Source of the DNA: Bacteroidaceae bacterium
GTDB lineage: Bacteria; Bacteroidota; Bacteroidia; Bacteroidales; Bacteroidaceae
Direction: 5' to 3'
NCBI GenBank assembly: GCA_017428785.1
Contig: JAFRQD010000049.1
Coordinates: 1-53,267, forward strand
Length of the DNA: 53,267 nucleotides
Shown piece after piece: positions 41,531-50,376 of the stretch. A program made the translations under genes and the position numbers. How positions within the stretch are numbered: the stretch's first letter is position 1; every line of letters begins with the position of its first letter. The notes below the pieces were generated by a model. That model was given only the letters and a program-made list of their open reading frames with translations, was not told the origin of the DNA and searched no databases.

Positions 41531-43636
41531 TTACCAAATGTCTTCCGGATGTTCGGGATTGTCGTAGATTTCCTTCGGGCAGTACTCGATATGGTCCATA
41601 TAGAACTCGGCTGTTTCTGTGTCGAGCACGGATTTCATCTTCAGGTAGTAGGTCTTGTCCGGGTCGAGTGTCTGCCGTGTGATGATGCGGCGCACGATGT
41701 TGCGGTTTACGTTGGCTCTGGCCGTTGTCCCTGGGTTCTTTAGGATGAGGATGCTTTCTTCGCCCTTCATGAATCCGCAGTTGCGCATCTGTTTGTCGGC
41801 TTCTGCATCGGCATCGTCGTCGTTTCCTGTATCTTCAATCCAGCCAGTGATGGGGTCTGCGCCTCCAAGGGTGAGGTTGACGGGGATTCCTGTGGCTGGC
41901 ATAGCATCCTTTCTGTCGCCGAAGTAGAATTGTGCGATGCCTCTGTCGCTGTTTGTGAGGATGCGGTATCTGACTTCGTAGGTGCCTCGTTTTGGTACTG
42001 GCGGCAGGGTGAAGATGAGCTCCCATCGCCCCACGCATTTCACCTCGTCGCCGCAGAGGCTGCCGAATTTGTAGTCGTAGGCGTTATAATATACAAAGGT
42101 GGAGCCTTCGTTGATACTAAGATTGCCGATGTATTTGTACTCTGAATCGTCGGGGAAGTGCACCCATTGGTGTCTGGCATCTTTCAGTGCCACTCGCCGT
42201 ATGTCGTTGTTCATCACTTCAGGGAAGAAGCTCATGCAGTCCATTCTGATGCGGGTTCGAGCCAGATTGTTGCGTGTCTCTTCGTCGTATGCGATGGGGG
42301 CGTCTATTTCGTAGAGGTAGCCGTTGAGGGCTGTCCGTTTGTCGAGGTCGAGGTCTTCGCGCATCACCCTTGAACCCACTTTGTCCGGGTCGCAGCTTGT
42401 CTCGTGTCCTGTTCCGTGACGCTCATTGTCGAGGTTGGGGAAACGGTTGAGATAGACGCCTTCCGACTCCTTGCTTTCAAATATCTTGAGCAGACGGCGC
42501 TTTCCCATCGTGACATAATACTCCATAACGGGGACTGAGAGCTTCCCAGGCGAACCCACATAATCGTAGCCTTTCTCGTTGAAGTGGAAGACGAGGCGGT
42601 CTGGTGCCAGCTTGAAGGGCAGAACATGATAGGTGGTCCATTGGTAGAGCAGGTTCGAGGGGTCTTTGAAGTTTGTCCCTGCTGTGGCCTCCGGATAGTA
42701 GTTGTGAGCGTCGACCCAGGCTTGGACATCTTCCGGCGTAATCTCCTCGGCTGGTTTGCCAATTGCTTCTTGCCAGAAGTTGTCCGATTCGGCAAAGATG
42801 GTGAAGCCGTACTTTCTGTGCTCTGGTGCATAGGAATAGCCGCCATCCATCGTCTTGAGGCCGTTTGCTGGTGTTTTCTCCGCTATCATGTTCGTCTGGT
42901 AGAGGTTCTCGTAAACCTCGTCCCTTATCTTCGAAAGTGTGTCCATCAGGCCGCATGCCTGTATGATTCGCGACATCACGACAAATCCGCTGGCCTCGCC
43001 TTCGAGCTGTTCCTGCATGATGGTCTTCAGGGTGACTTGTCTTGGCGCGATGACTCTTTCCATCTGGTGTATGATGCCATTGATGGCAGGAATGTCGCGA
43101 TTGTGGGAGTTAATGGGATAGATGCGGTTGATGTAGATGCTGTCAGGGTCTTTGGGGCGATAGACACTGAGCTTGATGTCGTTCATGTTGGGGCGTCCGA
43201 ACTCGTCATTGTTGTTCAGTGGGAAGTTTGCGGTTTCATAGAACTCGTAGTCTCCGCCGTCGATGATGCTGTTATAGACAATGACTCGCATGATGCTGTC
43301 TCGCAGCTTGTCCGTCTTGAAGCTGTCCCAAGAAGGCGCTTCTATGTATTCGTCATCCACCAGTTCTTGCAGATAGAGGGCAATTGCATCGTTGGTGGGA
43401 GCAAAGCAAGTATAGTTGCCTCGTGCACTCAGAAGTTGGAAGACGGTGCTTTTGCTCCGCTTGCTGATGGGAACAAGCCCGAGCAATCGGACATATTCGC
43501 TGTAGTCGTCGTGTTTCTGCAGGTAGCTGAGTATCGTTTCCTCCTTGAAGACATAACGGGCAGAGGAGTCGATATCTTCTGTGCAAGCACAAAGAAGAAG
43601 GAGGCAGGAAGTGATGAGTAGGAGGTGTTTTTTCAC
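41531..43636 (-). CDS. Fasciclin (FAS1) domain lipoprotein
   Basis: About 701 residues if started at the GTG before KKHLLLITSCLLLLCAC, which gives a proper lipoprotein signal; a much longer ORF upstream is a poor start. FAS1 features: ETILSYLQKHDDYSEYVRLL and the paired TCFAPTNDAIALYLQEL, then DSIMRVIVYNSIID and IPAINGIIHQMERV; a second FAS1-like stretch begins TLKTIMQEQLEGE. The C-terminal ~200 residues look like a beta-sandwich (GRWELIFTLPPVPKRGTYEVRY, YYLKMKSVLD). Such lipoproteins occur near surface glycan systems in Bacteroidetes; the partner genes are not in view. A near-consensus TTACTTTG lies at 43675-43668 upstream on the minus strand. Confidence 0.78.
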   Translation of the reverse strand: MKKHLLLITSCLLLLCACTEDIDSSARYVFKEETILSYLQKHDDYSEYVRLLGLVPISKRSKSTVFQLLSARGNYTCFAPTNDAIALYLQELVDDEYIEAPSWDSFKTDKLRDSIMRVIVYNSIIDGGDYEFYETANFPLNNNDEFGRPNMNDIKLSVYRPKDPDSIYINRIYPINSHNRDIPAINGIIHQMERVIAPRQVTLKTIMQEQLEGEASGFVVMSRIIQACGLMDTLSKIRDEVYENLYQTNMIAEKTPANGLKTMDGGYSYAPEHRKYGFTIFAESDNFWQEAIGKPAEEITPEDVQAWVDAHNYYPEATAGTNFKDPSNLLYQWTTYHVLPFKLAPDRLVFHFNEKGYDYVGSPGKLSVPVMEYYVTMGKRRLLKIFESKESEGVYLNRFPNLDNERHGTGHETSCDPDKVGSRVMREDLDLDKRTALNGYLYEIDAPIAYDEETRNNLARTRIRMDCMSFFPEVMNNDIRRVALKDARHQWVHFPDDSEYKYIGNLSINEGSTFVYYNAYDYKFGSLCGDEVKCVGRWELIFTLPPVPKRGTYEVRYRILTNSDRGIAQFYFGDRKDAMPATGIPVNLTLGGADPITGWIEDTGNDDDADAEADKQMRNCGFMKGEESILILKNPGTTARANVNRNIVRRIITRQTLDPDKTYYLKMKSVLDTETAEFYMDHIEYCPKEIYDNPEHPEDIW

Positions 43637-43776
43637 GTTGTAGGGCTGCGAAAGTGTAGTTATTTCTTGCAAAGTAACAAAAAAGTACAACGCCATGCAA
43701 GTGTTCAGGCAAAAAAGTGCTTGCTTTGATGCTTGATTCCTTGTTTTTTGTCCCCCAAACCTCCTCCTCGATCCAT

Positions 43777-44268
43777 TTATCGGGGCATTTCTATGACTTC
43801 GAGGTCGCTGAAGTTGCCGTTGTCCACAGAGAAACGAACGAGCGTGCGAACCTGGTGCCATCCTTGCAGTCCTGCAGCTCCTGGATTGATGTGAAGCAGC
43901 TTCAGCCGCTCATCATACTGCACTTTCAAGATGTGGCTGTGGCCTGAGATGAAGAGTTTGGGCGGTCGGACGAGGAGTTGTTGCCTGATTCGAGGGTCAT
44001 AATGGCCTGGATAACCGCCTATATGCGTCATCAGAACATCGGCTCCTTCGCAAGTCCAACGCAGTTTCTCGGTGTAGAGCCTTCGCAAATCTCCTCCGTC
44101 GCAATTGCCGTAAACGGCTTTCAAGGGACGGAACTCTTGCAGCCTCATCGCCAGTTCGAGCGAGCCGATATCGCCAGCATGCCATATCTCGTCGCAGCTC
44201 TCGAAGTACTCGAGATAGCGATTGTCCCAATAAGCATGGGTGTCGCTAAGCAGACCGATGCGTTTCAT
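43777..44268 (-). CDS. YfcE/MJ0936 family metallophosphoesterase
   Basis: 163 residues. Metal ligands are visible in order: LLSDTHA (D9, H11), HAGDIG, GNCDG, MTHIGGYPG and FISGHSHI. Small single-domain phosphodiesterases of this family hydrolyse artificial or cyclic phosphodiesters; the natural substrate is unknown. Overlaps the MATE gene by 23 bases and is read with it. Confidence 0.92.
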   Translation of the reverse strand: MKRIGLLSDTHAYWDNRYLEYFESCDEIWHAGDIGSLELAMRLQEFRPLKAVYGNCDGGDLRRLYTEKLRWTCEGADVLMTHIGGYPGHYDPRIRQQLLVRPPKLFISGHSHILKVQYDERLKLLHINPGAAGLQGWHQVRTLVRFSVDNGNFSDLEVIEMPR

Positions 44269-45607
44269 CCCTCTTTATTTTCCTAATCATATAAATAAGC
44301 ATTCCCGTTGCTGCCACGAAGCTTATGGTATCGCTGATGGGCATCGAGAGCCAGACGCCGTCCAGTCCCCACCATTTTGGCAAGATGGCAAGCAAGGGAA
44401 TGAGGAAGAGCATCTGTCGGGTGACACTCAGGAAAATGCTCTTTCCTGCGTGGCCTATGCTCTGGAAGAAGTTTCCGATGACCATCTGAGCACCCACAAG
44501 CGGGAAGGCTGCCACAACGAAATGGAAGGCACGAACTGCTTTCTGAGTCAACTCAGGACCTGCTCCGAAGATATGAATGATGGGAGCTGGAATGAATTCA
44601 CCAGCCAGACAAGCAAGCAAAGTGATGCTCGTGGCTCCGATAATGCTGTAACGAAGCACACGGAAGACGCGGTCGTTCTGCCTTGCACCCCAGTTGTAGC
44701 CCACAATAGGCTGCATACCTTGCACAAGTCCCATCACCACAGTCACGAACAAGAAGACCACTCTGTTCACGATTCCATAGGCTCCGATAGCCATATCGCC
44801 GCCATATTGGAGCAATCTGTTGTTGCAAATCAGTACCACCAGGCAAGCGCAACTGTTGAACAGGAACGGGCTGAGACCGATTGCAAGACATTGGCGGACT
44901 ATATCGAGCCTGAGCCGATAGATGCCTCTTCGCAGATGAAGCAGTTCTGTGGGTCGGCTAAAGAGCCTCAATTGCCAGCAGAAAGCGACGATCTGGGCAA
45001 TGATGGTGGCCCAGGCAACACCCTGAATGCCCCATTTGAACACGAAGATGAAGAGCGGGTCGAGTATGCAATTGACGATGATGGCAAGGAAAGTGCAGCC
45101 CATAGCCAAGCGAGGATGACCGGCGCTGCGCAGTATCGCGTTCGAACCGAAGTAGAGGTGTGTCACGATATTGCCAAGCAGGATGATTAGCATATACTCG
45201 CGAGCGTAGGGTAGGGTGACGTCGCTTGCTCCGAAGAGGTACAGGATGTTGTCCAGGAAGGGCAGGCTGACCAGCGTGAACAGCACGCCAAGGATGACAT
45301 TCAGGGTAATCGTGTTGCCCAGAATATGCTGCGCCTCCTCGTATTTCCCTTGCCCAAGACGGACGCTTATCACCGTGCTTGCACCCACTCCAACCATAGC
45401 TCCGAAAGCGGCAGACAGGTTCATGAAGGGACTTGCCACAGCCATTCCGCTGATTGCTTCGTCGCCCAAACCCTGACCAACAAAGATGCTGTCCACGATA
45501 TTATATATCGAAGAGGCCACCATCGCGATGATTGCGGGCAGACTATACTGCCAGAGCAGCTTGCCGATAGGTTTCGTTCCGAGTTCTGTGGGGACGTGCT
45601 GAGTCAT
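44246..45607 (-). CDS. MATE family efflux transporter
   Basis: 453 residues with about 12 membrane helices, the normal MATE length. PIGKLLWQYSLPAIIAMVASSIYNIVDSIFVG (helix 1 to 2), ISGMAVASPFMNL, GASTVISVRLGQGKYE and GIQGVAWATIIAQ are typical of the DinF/NorM superfamily. Exports cationic compounds using Na+ or H+; the substrate is unknown. First of a two-gene unit with the phosphoesterase. Confidence 0.95.
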   Translation of the reverse strand: MTQHVPTELGTKPIGKLLWQYSLPAIIAMVASSIYNIVDSIFVGQGLGDEAISGMAVASPFMNLSAAFGAMVGVGASTVISVRLGQGKYEEAQHILGNTITLNVILGVLFTLVSLPFLDNILYLFGASDVTLPYAREYMLIILLGNIVTHLYFGSNAILRSAGHPRLAMGCTFLAIIVNCILDPLFIFVFKWGIQGVAWATIIAQIVAFCWQLRLFSRPTELLHLRRGIYRLRLDIVRQCLAIGLSPFLFNSCACLVVLICNNRLLQYGGDMAIGAYGIVNRVVFLFVTVVMGLVQGMQPIVGYNWGARQNDRVFRVLRYSIIGATSITLLACLAGEFIPAPIIHIFGAGPELTQKAVRAFHFVVAAFPLVGAQMVIGNFFQSIGHAGKSIFLSVTRQMLFLIPLLAILPKWWGLDGVWLSMPISDTISFVAATGMLIYMIRKIKRDETHRSA

Positions 45608-45674
45608 TTGCTGTGTGACGATTTACAATATGGGATTTGTTAAGTCGAGAAGTTCTGCTCTCACTTTGCGGCTG

Positions 45675-45682
45675 CAAAATTA
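45675..45682 (-). promoter_or_regulatory. -7 box (TAATTTTG) for the MATE gene
   Basis: On the minus strand TAATTTTG (45682 to 45675) matches TAnnTTTG, about 68 bases before the MATE start. It is divergent from the promoter at 45867, with a 22-base array between them. Confidence 0.55.
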
Positions 45683-45734
45683 CGAAAAAAAGTTGAGTTC
45701 TTATGTATAATGTATAAAATAAGCGAGCTTAGTT

Positions 45735-45855
45735 GATAAACTTAGCGTGGTTAGTTCGCAAAGTTGACGTGTGATGTTCGCAAAGTTGACGTGTGATGTT
45801 TGCAAAGTTCACGTGTGATGTTTGGAAAGTTGACGCGTGATGTTTGGAAAGTTCA
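45735..45855 (+). repeat. 22-base unit array 5 (five units plus a partial)
   Basis: Units start at 45735, 45757, 45779, 45801 and 45823 with no gaps; 45757 and 45779 are identical, and 45801 and 45823 differ from them at two and three positions. A partial sixth unit (45845-45855) runs into the promoter of the 45937 gene. This is the cleanest array in the window. Confidence 0.92.
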
Positions 45856-45874
45856 ACTTTTCTTCATAATTTTG
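45843..45874 (+). promoter_or_regulatory. Promoter for the MG2 protein gene
   Basis: TTTG at 45843-45846 and TAATTTTG at 45867-45874 fit the consensus with a 24-base offset. The -33 TTTG is the junction of the last full 22-base unit and the partial unit, so the array itself supplies a promoter element. Confidence 0.65.
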
Positions 45875-45936
45875 TGTCGTCTTTTGTTACAAAACGACGC
45901 CTTGGGCGTTATATAAGAAAAGACCATACGCAAAAA

Positions 45937-48876
45937 ATGAACACAAAGGTTCTTCTCTTTCTCTGCCTGTTGCCATTCCTCGCCCATGCCGAGGAGTCGG
46001 CGCTCGAAAAGCTTGCTCAGAGGCAGGCTGCCTTTGGTCGGACCATTCCGCAGGAGAAGGTCTTCGTCCACATGGACAATACCAGCTACCAACTCGGCGA
46101 TACGATTTGGTTCACGGCATACCTTCGTCGAACCGATACGGACCGCCCTTCCGACGTGAGTGGCGTGCTCTATGTGGAACTTTATGGTCAGGAAGGCTAC
46201 ATGATAGAGCGTAAACTCATCCAAATGAAAGAGGGTCGAGGCTCTGGATTCTTTGCTTTAAACAGATACATACAATATGCTGGGTTCTATGAACTTAGGG
46301 CATACACGCGTTGGCAACTCAATTGGGGACGCTTCGAGCGCAAGCATACCGAAAAGATTAAAGAATGGTTCCCGACCAAGCGACAGGAGAAGGAGTATTT
46401 CCGCGACTATGAGAAGCTCTACAGCCGCGTGTTTCCCGTCTACGACAAGCCCCTCGAACCAGGCGAATACACACACGATATGACCCTTCGTGCCATGCGT
46501 CGCCTCTATCCCAATCCAGCTGATAATCGCAAATTGACGCTTTCTCTTTATCCGGAAGGCGGCAATCTCGTTGAAGGAATACCCTGCAGAGTGGCTTTCG
46601 AGGCCTGTTTCGACGATGGAGAATGGGCAGAAGGTTGGGTCGTTTATGATGGCGATTCAATCAAGACTAAGAATCGCGGCAGAGGATGCTTCGAGATAAC
46701 TCCGCAGAAAGGACAGGAGAAAGAGGTGATCTTCGTCAGCAAAGACGGCAAGCAAGCCAAAGCGAAACTGCCAAAACCAGAGCAGACGGGCGTTTCCCTG
46801 AAAGTGGAACAGACCGATAGCGGCTGGGTGGCTCATATCCGACATACTGCTGATTTGCAGGACGACAGCTTGGGCGTGAGCTTGATGAGAGAGGGAAAAA
46901 GTGTCAGCCCCCTCCCCGCTCCCCCTTGTGGGGAGTGCCCCCAACCCGCAATCTGGCCGCTCATTAGCACCCCCCAAATGGGGGAGCGGGGAGGGGGCTG
47001 GGCCTCTGGCGTTTACCAGCTTACCGTCTTCGACACGCAAGGCCGCATCTTTGCCGACAGACTCTTCTTTAATATAAGTAAGGAGGACTTGATGCCCACA
47101 CTCAGTATCGAGGGTCTCAAAGAGGAATACCAGCCTTACGAACCCGTCAACCTTACCTTGAAAGCGCCTCAAGGCAAGAATCAAGTGTCTTTGACGGTAA
47201 GGGACGACAACAATCGCGACTGCCTCTACGACGACTCTAACATCCTGACCGAGATGCTCCTCTCAAGCGAGATACGCGGCTTCGTGCCTCAACCTGGCTG
47301 GTATTTCGAGGCTGACGACGAGGAACATCGTTCTGCCCTCGACCTCTTGATGATGACACAAGGCTGGCGTCGCTTTGATTGGCGAAGCATGGCGGTAGCA
47401 GGGGCGTGGGACATCACACAGCCTGCCGAACGGGCTCCCATCCTGATTGGCAACACCTACAAGAATGTCATTGTCGATTTCGTGGAAGGTGAAGAGGCGG
47501 ACAACGAGAATGAGGACGATGAAGAATACCCTTTCAGCGAAGACGGAAGAGACCCTCATGAGGAAGATTACTATGAGACCAAGCCGATGGACCTGCCCGA
47601 CCTCTTCAGCAAAGGCAAGAGTAAGGCTCGAGAGGAGAAGGCATACGACAAAGCCATCAACACGAGGGATCAGAAGAAGGGAACGGAACTCAAGGTTCAT
47701 GCCGAGATAGTTGCGCTCGATGCGGAGTCTTCTTTCATCGGCGAAAGCGAGACTTACAGGAAAGGCTTCCGCATTCAGCTGCCTCCATACTACGGCTCTG
47801 CAATCGTCTTCCTCAGCGCTGCCGATACGACGAAATGGAAGAAAGGCAAGCCTTATACTTGGATACAGGCCGAACCAGACAACCTCGAGACGGACTACAT
47901 GTACTTGCCAGCGAGCCGGAAGCTAAGGCAAAAGATATTCGTGGAGCCTGCCGACTACCTCGCCCGCATCAGCTGGCCCTATCCGCGCTTCGTGAATCCT
48001 TACTCATATTACCAGAATCATCTTGCTCCCACACCAGAGAAAAGGGGCGCCAATGGCGAGTGGATAAGGCTGGACGACGAGACCATCATGAGCGAAGTGA
48101 CTGTGAAGGCTAAGCGGCGAGGCTTGAAAAAGTTCGACGACACTTGGCCCATTTTTGCCATCGATGCAGAGGAGGCTAACAACATAGCACAAGATATTGG
48201 ATTGGGCTTTATGCAGGTCTATACGGCGGACTTCGGTGTCGGCGTTATTGACAGGAAATATGGGGAAGGTCAGGAGCCAACCTTCGAGACCCGCAAAGGA
48301 ATGGGAAGGACACGAAGAATGCTTATGGCCATGCGGGTCGACTCGATTCCCTCTGATTCCATGTATGCAAGGAAGTATCTCTCCTCGTTTTCCTTAAATC
48401 AAGAAGGCAGTATGGAACTCTCGCCAGGCGAGAAGCTTGAGTACGAGGGCAATGGCGTCTGGGATATGTATGTGCTTTACTCTGATTACAGCCCTCGACA
48501 GTATGGCAACGAAATGTATTACGGCAGCAACGAGCCCAAGACGAAGCTTGTTCAATATCCTTTCCCTGACGGCTCGCGACGATTGACTTACCGCGACCGC
48601 CGCTATGTAATACCTGGCTTTGCCTATCCGGCAGAGTTCTATTCCCCCGATTACAGCAAGCAAGTTCCCTCGGAAGACAAGAAAGACTATCGCCGTACAC
48701 TCTATTGGAACCCCAACCTCAAGCTGAACAATGAAGGAGAGGCAGAAATCACGTTCTTCAACAATAGCCGCATCACCAGGCTGTCTGTTGATGCAGAAGG
48801 ACAGGCTTCAGACGGCACTTTGCTCTGGAACGGACAGCACGCCGACAAGAAGCGCAACCTGCTTCCACAAGAGTAA
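45937..48876 (+). CDS. Exported MG2 (alpha-2-macroglobulin-like) domain protein
   Basis: 979 residues from MNTKVLLFLCLLPFLAHA; earlier in-frame starts precede the promoter. The N-terminal domain EKVFVHMDNTSYQLGDTIWF..YLR and YAGFYELRAYTRW is the MG2 type found in large Bacteroidetes exported proteins. Further beta domains follow (LTLSLYPEGGNLVEG, VNLTLKAPQGKNQVSLTVRD). Residues ~530-570 are an acidic Glu/Asp-rich stretch, and the C-terminal region contains NPNLKLNNEGEAEITFFNNS, a strand pattern near the end of such proteins. Residues ~323-355 (SPLPAPPCGECPQP... GERGGGW) are encoded by a 96-bp palindrome (46905-47000) and add two cysteines. No thioester motif is seen, so protease trapping is not implied. 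Confidence 0.8.
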   Translation: MNTKVLLFLCLLPFLAHAEESALEKLAQRQAAFGRTIPQEKVFVHMDNTSYQLGDTIWFTAYLRRTDTDRPSDVSGVLYVELYGQEGYMIERKLIQMKEGRGSGFFALNRYIQYAGFYELRAYTRWQLNWGRFERKHTEKIKEWFPTKRQEKEYFRDYEKLYSRVFPVYDKPLEPGEYTHDMTLRAMRRLYPNPADNRKLTLSLYPEGGNLVEGIPCRVAFEACFDDGEWAEGWVVYDGDSIKTKNRGRGCFEITPQKGQEKEVIFVSKDGKQAKAKLPKPEQTGVSLKVEQTDSGWVAHIRHTADLQDDSLGVSLMREGKSVSPLPAPPCGECPQPAIWPLISTPQMGERGGGWASGVYQLTVFDTQGRIFADRLFFNISKEDLMPTLSIEGLKEEYQPYEPVNLTLKAPQGKNQVSLTVRDDNNRDCLYDDSNILTEMLLSSEIRGFVPQPGWYFEADDEEHRSALDLLMMTQGWRRFDWRSMAVAGAWDITQPAERAPILIGNTYKNVIVDFVEGEEADNENEDDEEYPFSEDGRDPHEEDYYETKPMDLPDLFSKGKSKAREEKAYDKAINTRDQKKGTELKVHAEIVALDAESSFIGESETYRKGFRIQLPPYYGSAIVFLSAADTTKWKKGKPYTWIQAEPDNLETDYMYLPASRKLRQKIFVEPADYLARISWPYPRFVNPYSYYQNHLAPTPEKRGANGEWIRLDDETIMSEVTVKAKRRGLKKFDDTWPIFAIDAEEANNIAQDIGLGFMQVYTADFGVGVIDRKYGEGQEPTFETRKGMGRTRRMLMAMRVDSIPSDSMYARKYLSSFSLNQEGSMELSPGEKLEYEGNGVWDMYVLYSDYSPRQYGNEMYYGSNEPKTKLVQYPFPDGSRRLTYRDRRYVIPGFAYPAEFYSPDYSKQVPSEDKKDYRRTLYWNPNLKLNNEGEAEITFFNNSRITRLSVDAEGQASDGTLLWNGQHADKKRNLLPQE
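46905..47000 (+). repeat. GC-rich palindromic element inside the MG2 gene
   Basis: 46905-46925 is the exact reverse complement of 46980-47000 (21 bp); CTCCCCCTTGTGGGGAG makes an inner hairpin. It is 96 bases long, a multiple of three, and open in the gene's frame. Confidence 0.85.
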
Positions 48877-48922
48877 TAAACAGGTGAGCCATTCCCCTTT
48901 CTTATACCCCTCAGAGAGGCTT

Positions 48923-49010
48923 TGCAAACGCCGCGTGCGGCGATGGCAATCCCCGGCTGCGGCGATGGCAATCCCCGGCTGCGGCGTTGGGCATTTCCGC
49001 AGGCGGCGTT
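48923..49010 (+). repeat. 22-base unit array 6 (four GC-rich units)
   Basis: Units start at 48923, 48945, 48967 and 48989. The middle two differ only at one base near the end. This array is far richer in G+C than arrays 2 and 5 yet keeps the 22-base period and the (T/G)G(C/G) start and GCGTT/GCGAT end. Confidence 0.85.
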
Positions 49011-49150
49011 TGAAGCCCCCTTGCAGGGAGGTTCTCAGGCGAGGCTAAGTGCCATATTTCCAGCCCCTTTTCCCCTCCCTCGCACATCGCATCTCTTTTC
49101 TTCTTTACACCCTCCTGAAGTGTTAAAGTTTTGTTAAAATCAAGAAAACT

Positions 49151-49183
49151 TTTGGAAGATATTGCGAAAACGTCATACTTTTG
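49151..49183 (+). promoter_or_regulatory. Promoter for the DUF4932 gene
   Basis: TTTG at 49151-49154 and TACTTTTG at 49176-49183 fit the Bacteroidetes consensus with a 25-base offset; the leader would be about 28 bases. Confidence 0.65.
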
Positions 49184-49217
49184 CAGTGTACTATTTAACT
49201 ATTACACTAACATAAAT

Positions 49218-50300
49218 ATGAAAAGAGGCATTATCACCATCCTTTTTGCCATCGTTGCAATGGTGCTTCAGGCGCAAATAAAGGTAGAAGTAAGCGAGGC
49301 CATTGAGCTGATGAGCATTCTTGCACGCACGGCGGGAAACGGGGAGTACAACATGGACATGGCCGGGCAGTACACCCGGGACACCGAGACTTGGTTCTCG
49401 CCCTACAAGCAACACGCCGCTGTCGCCTGTTTCCAAGAGCATAAAGACAACCATAGCATCAGCTATGATGCCGTGGCAAGCATGGCAATTCACCTTGGCG
49501 TTGATGGGGGAAAAGTCAAGTTCCTCGGCGAGACATCTGATTTGGATAAACGTTGGACCAACGTTAACATCGACGACTTCATCGACAAACTCAATAAGTT
49601 CTATAAGGACACGCGCTTCCATGAGTTCTTCGAACAGCACCGATCATTTTACAACGAGGGCATAAAGAGCTACGAGACGGAGGTGATGTCTAATTTCCAT
49701 CAGGACTGGTACGCTCGTTTCTATGGCACCGAGTCGACGGAGCGTTTCCATGTCATCATAGGATTCACCAATGGCGGTCAAAACTATGGCTCAAGCCTCC
49801 ATGTATCAGGACAGCCGCGCGAGGTCTTCGCCATCTGCGGCTACGCTCTCAATCCGACGACAGGCAGCCCCTTCTGGGATGCGGCTACGCTCATACACGA
49901 ATTCAATCACTCCTTCGTCAACCCTCTGCTCGATGTCGCCCAGAATGCCGCACTTGTCGAGAAGGTCGGCCAAAAGCTCTTCATGTTGTCGCAGCCAGAA
50001 ATGGAGAGGCAAGCTTACAACGACTGGCGCATCGTCGTCAACGAGAGCATTGTCCGCGCCGCCGTATTCATCTACATAAAAGATTACAATCTCGTCAATA
50101 GAGGGACGGGGGATTTCCTGTTTCAAGAGGTATGGCGCAAAGGCTTCCGATGGACGCCAGAACTCGTTGCCTGCCTTCGCAACTACACAGCCAACCGCGA
50201 ACAATACAAGACTTTGGCTGACTACTACCCGGAAATAGCACGCCAGCTCAGCAAATACATCAAGGACGAGACAACAAGATTGCAGAACGTCTTGAAATAG
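49218..50300 (+). CDS. DUF4932 protein, putative exported zinc metalloprotease
   Basis: 360 residues from MKRGIITILFAIVAMVLQAQ (signal peptide); an earlier in-frame ATG precedes the promoter. The family is DUF4932. HEFNH at 227-231 in LIHEFNHSFVNPLL is a zincin HEXXH motif; a third ligand may be Glu in NESIVRAA (about 277-284). GFTNGGQNYG and VFAICGYA precede the motif. A peptidase role is inferred from the motif only. Followed after 76 bases, including an AATTCTTAATTC repeat spacer, by the ABC genes. Confidence 0.82.
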   Translation: MKRGIITILFAIVAMVLQAQIKVEVSEAIELMSILARTAGNGEYNMDMAGQYTRDTETWFSPYKQHAAVACFQEHKDNHSISYDAVASMAIHLGVDGGKVKFLGETSDLDKRWTNVNIDDFIDKLNKFYKDTRFHEFFEQHRSFYNEGIKSYETEVMSNFHQDWYARFYGTESTERFHVIIGFTNGGQNYGSSLHVSGQPREVFAICGYALNPTTGSPFWDAATLIHEFNHSFVNPLLDVAQNAALVEKVGQKLFMLSQPEMERQAYNDWRIVVNESIVRAAVFIYIKDYNLVNRGTGDFLFQEVWRKGFRWTPELVACLRNYTANREQYKTLADYYPEIARQLSKYIKDETTRLQNVLK

Positions 50301-50376
50301 ACATTCCGCGAAAACGAACGACATTTATTTTTTAAATTCATAATTCATAATTCTTAATTCTTAATTTATATATATT

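Noticed and set aside
45735-45855. CRISPR array
   Set aside because: The 22-base units are directly contiguous, with no spacers, and there are no cas genes in the window.
45937-48876. True alpha-2-macroglobulin protease trap
   Set aside because: Only the MG2-like beta domains are recognisable and no thioester motif was found.
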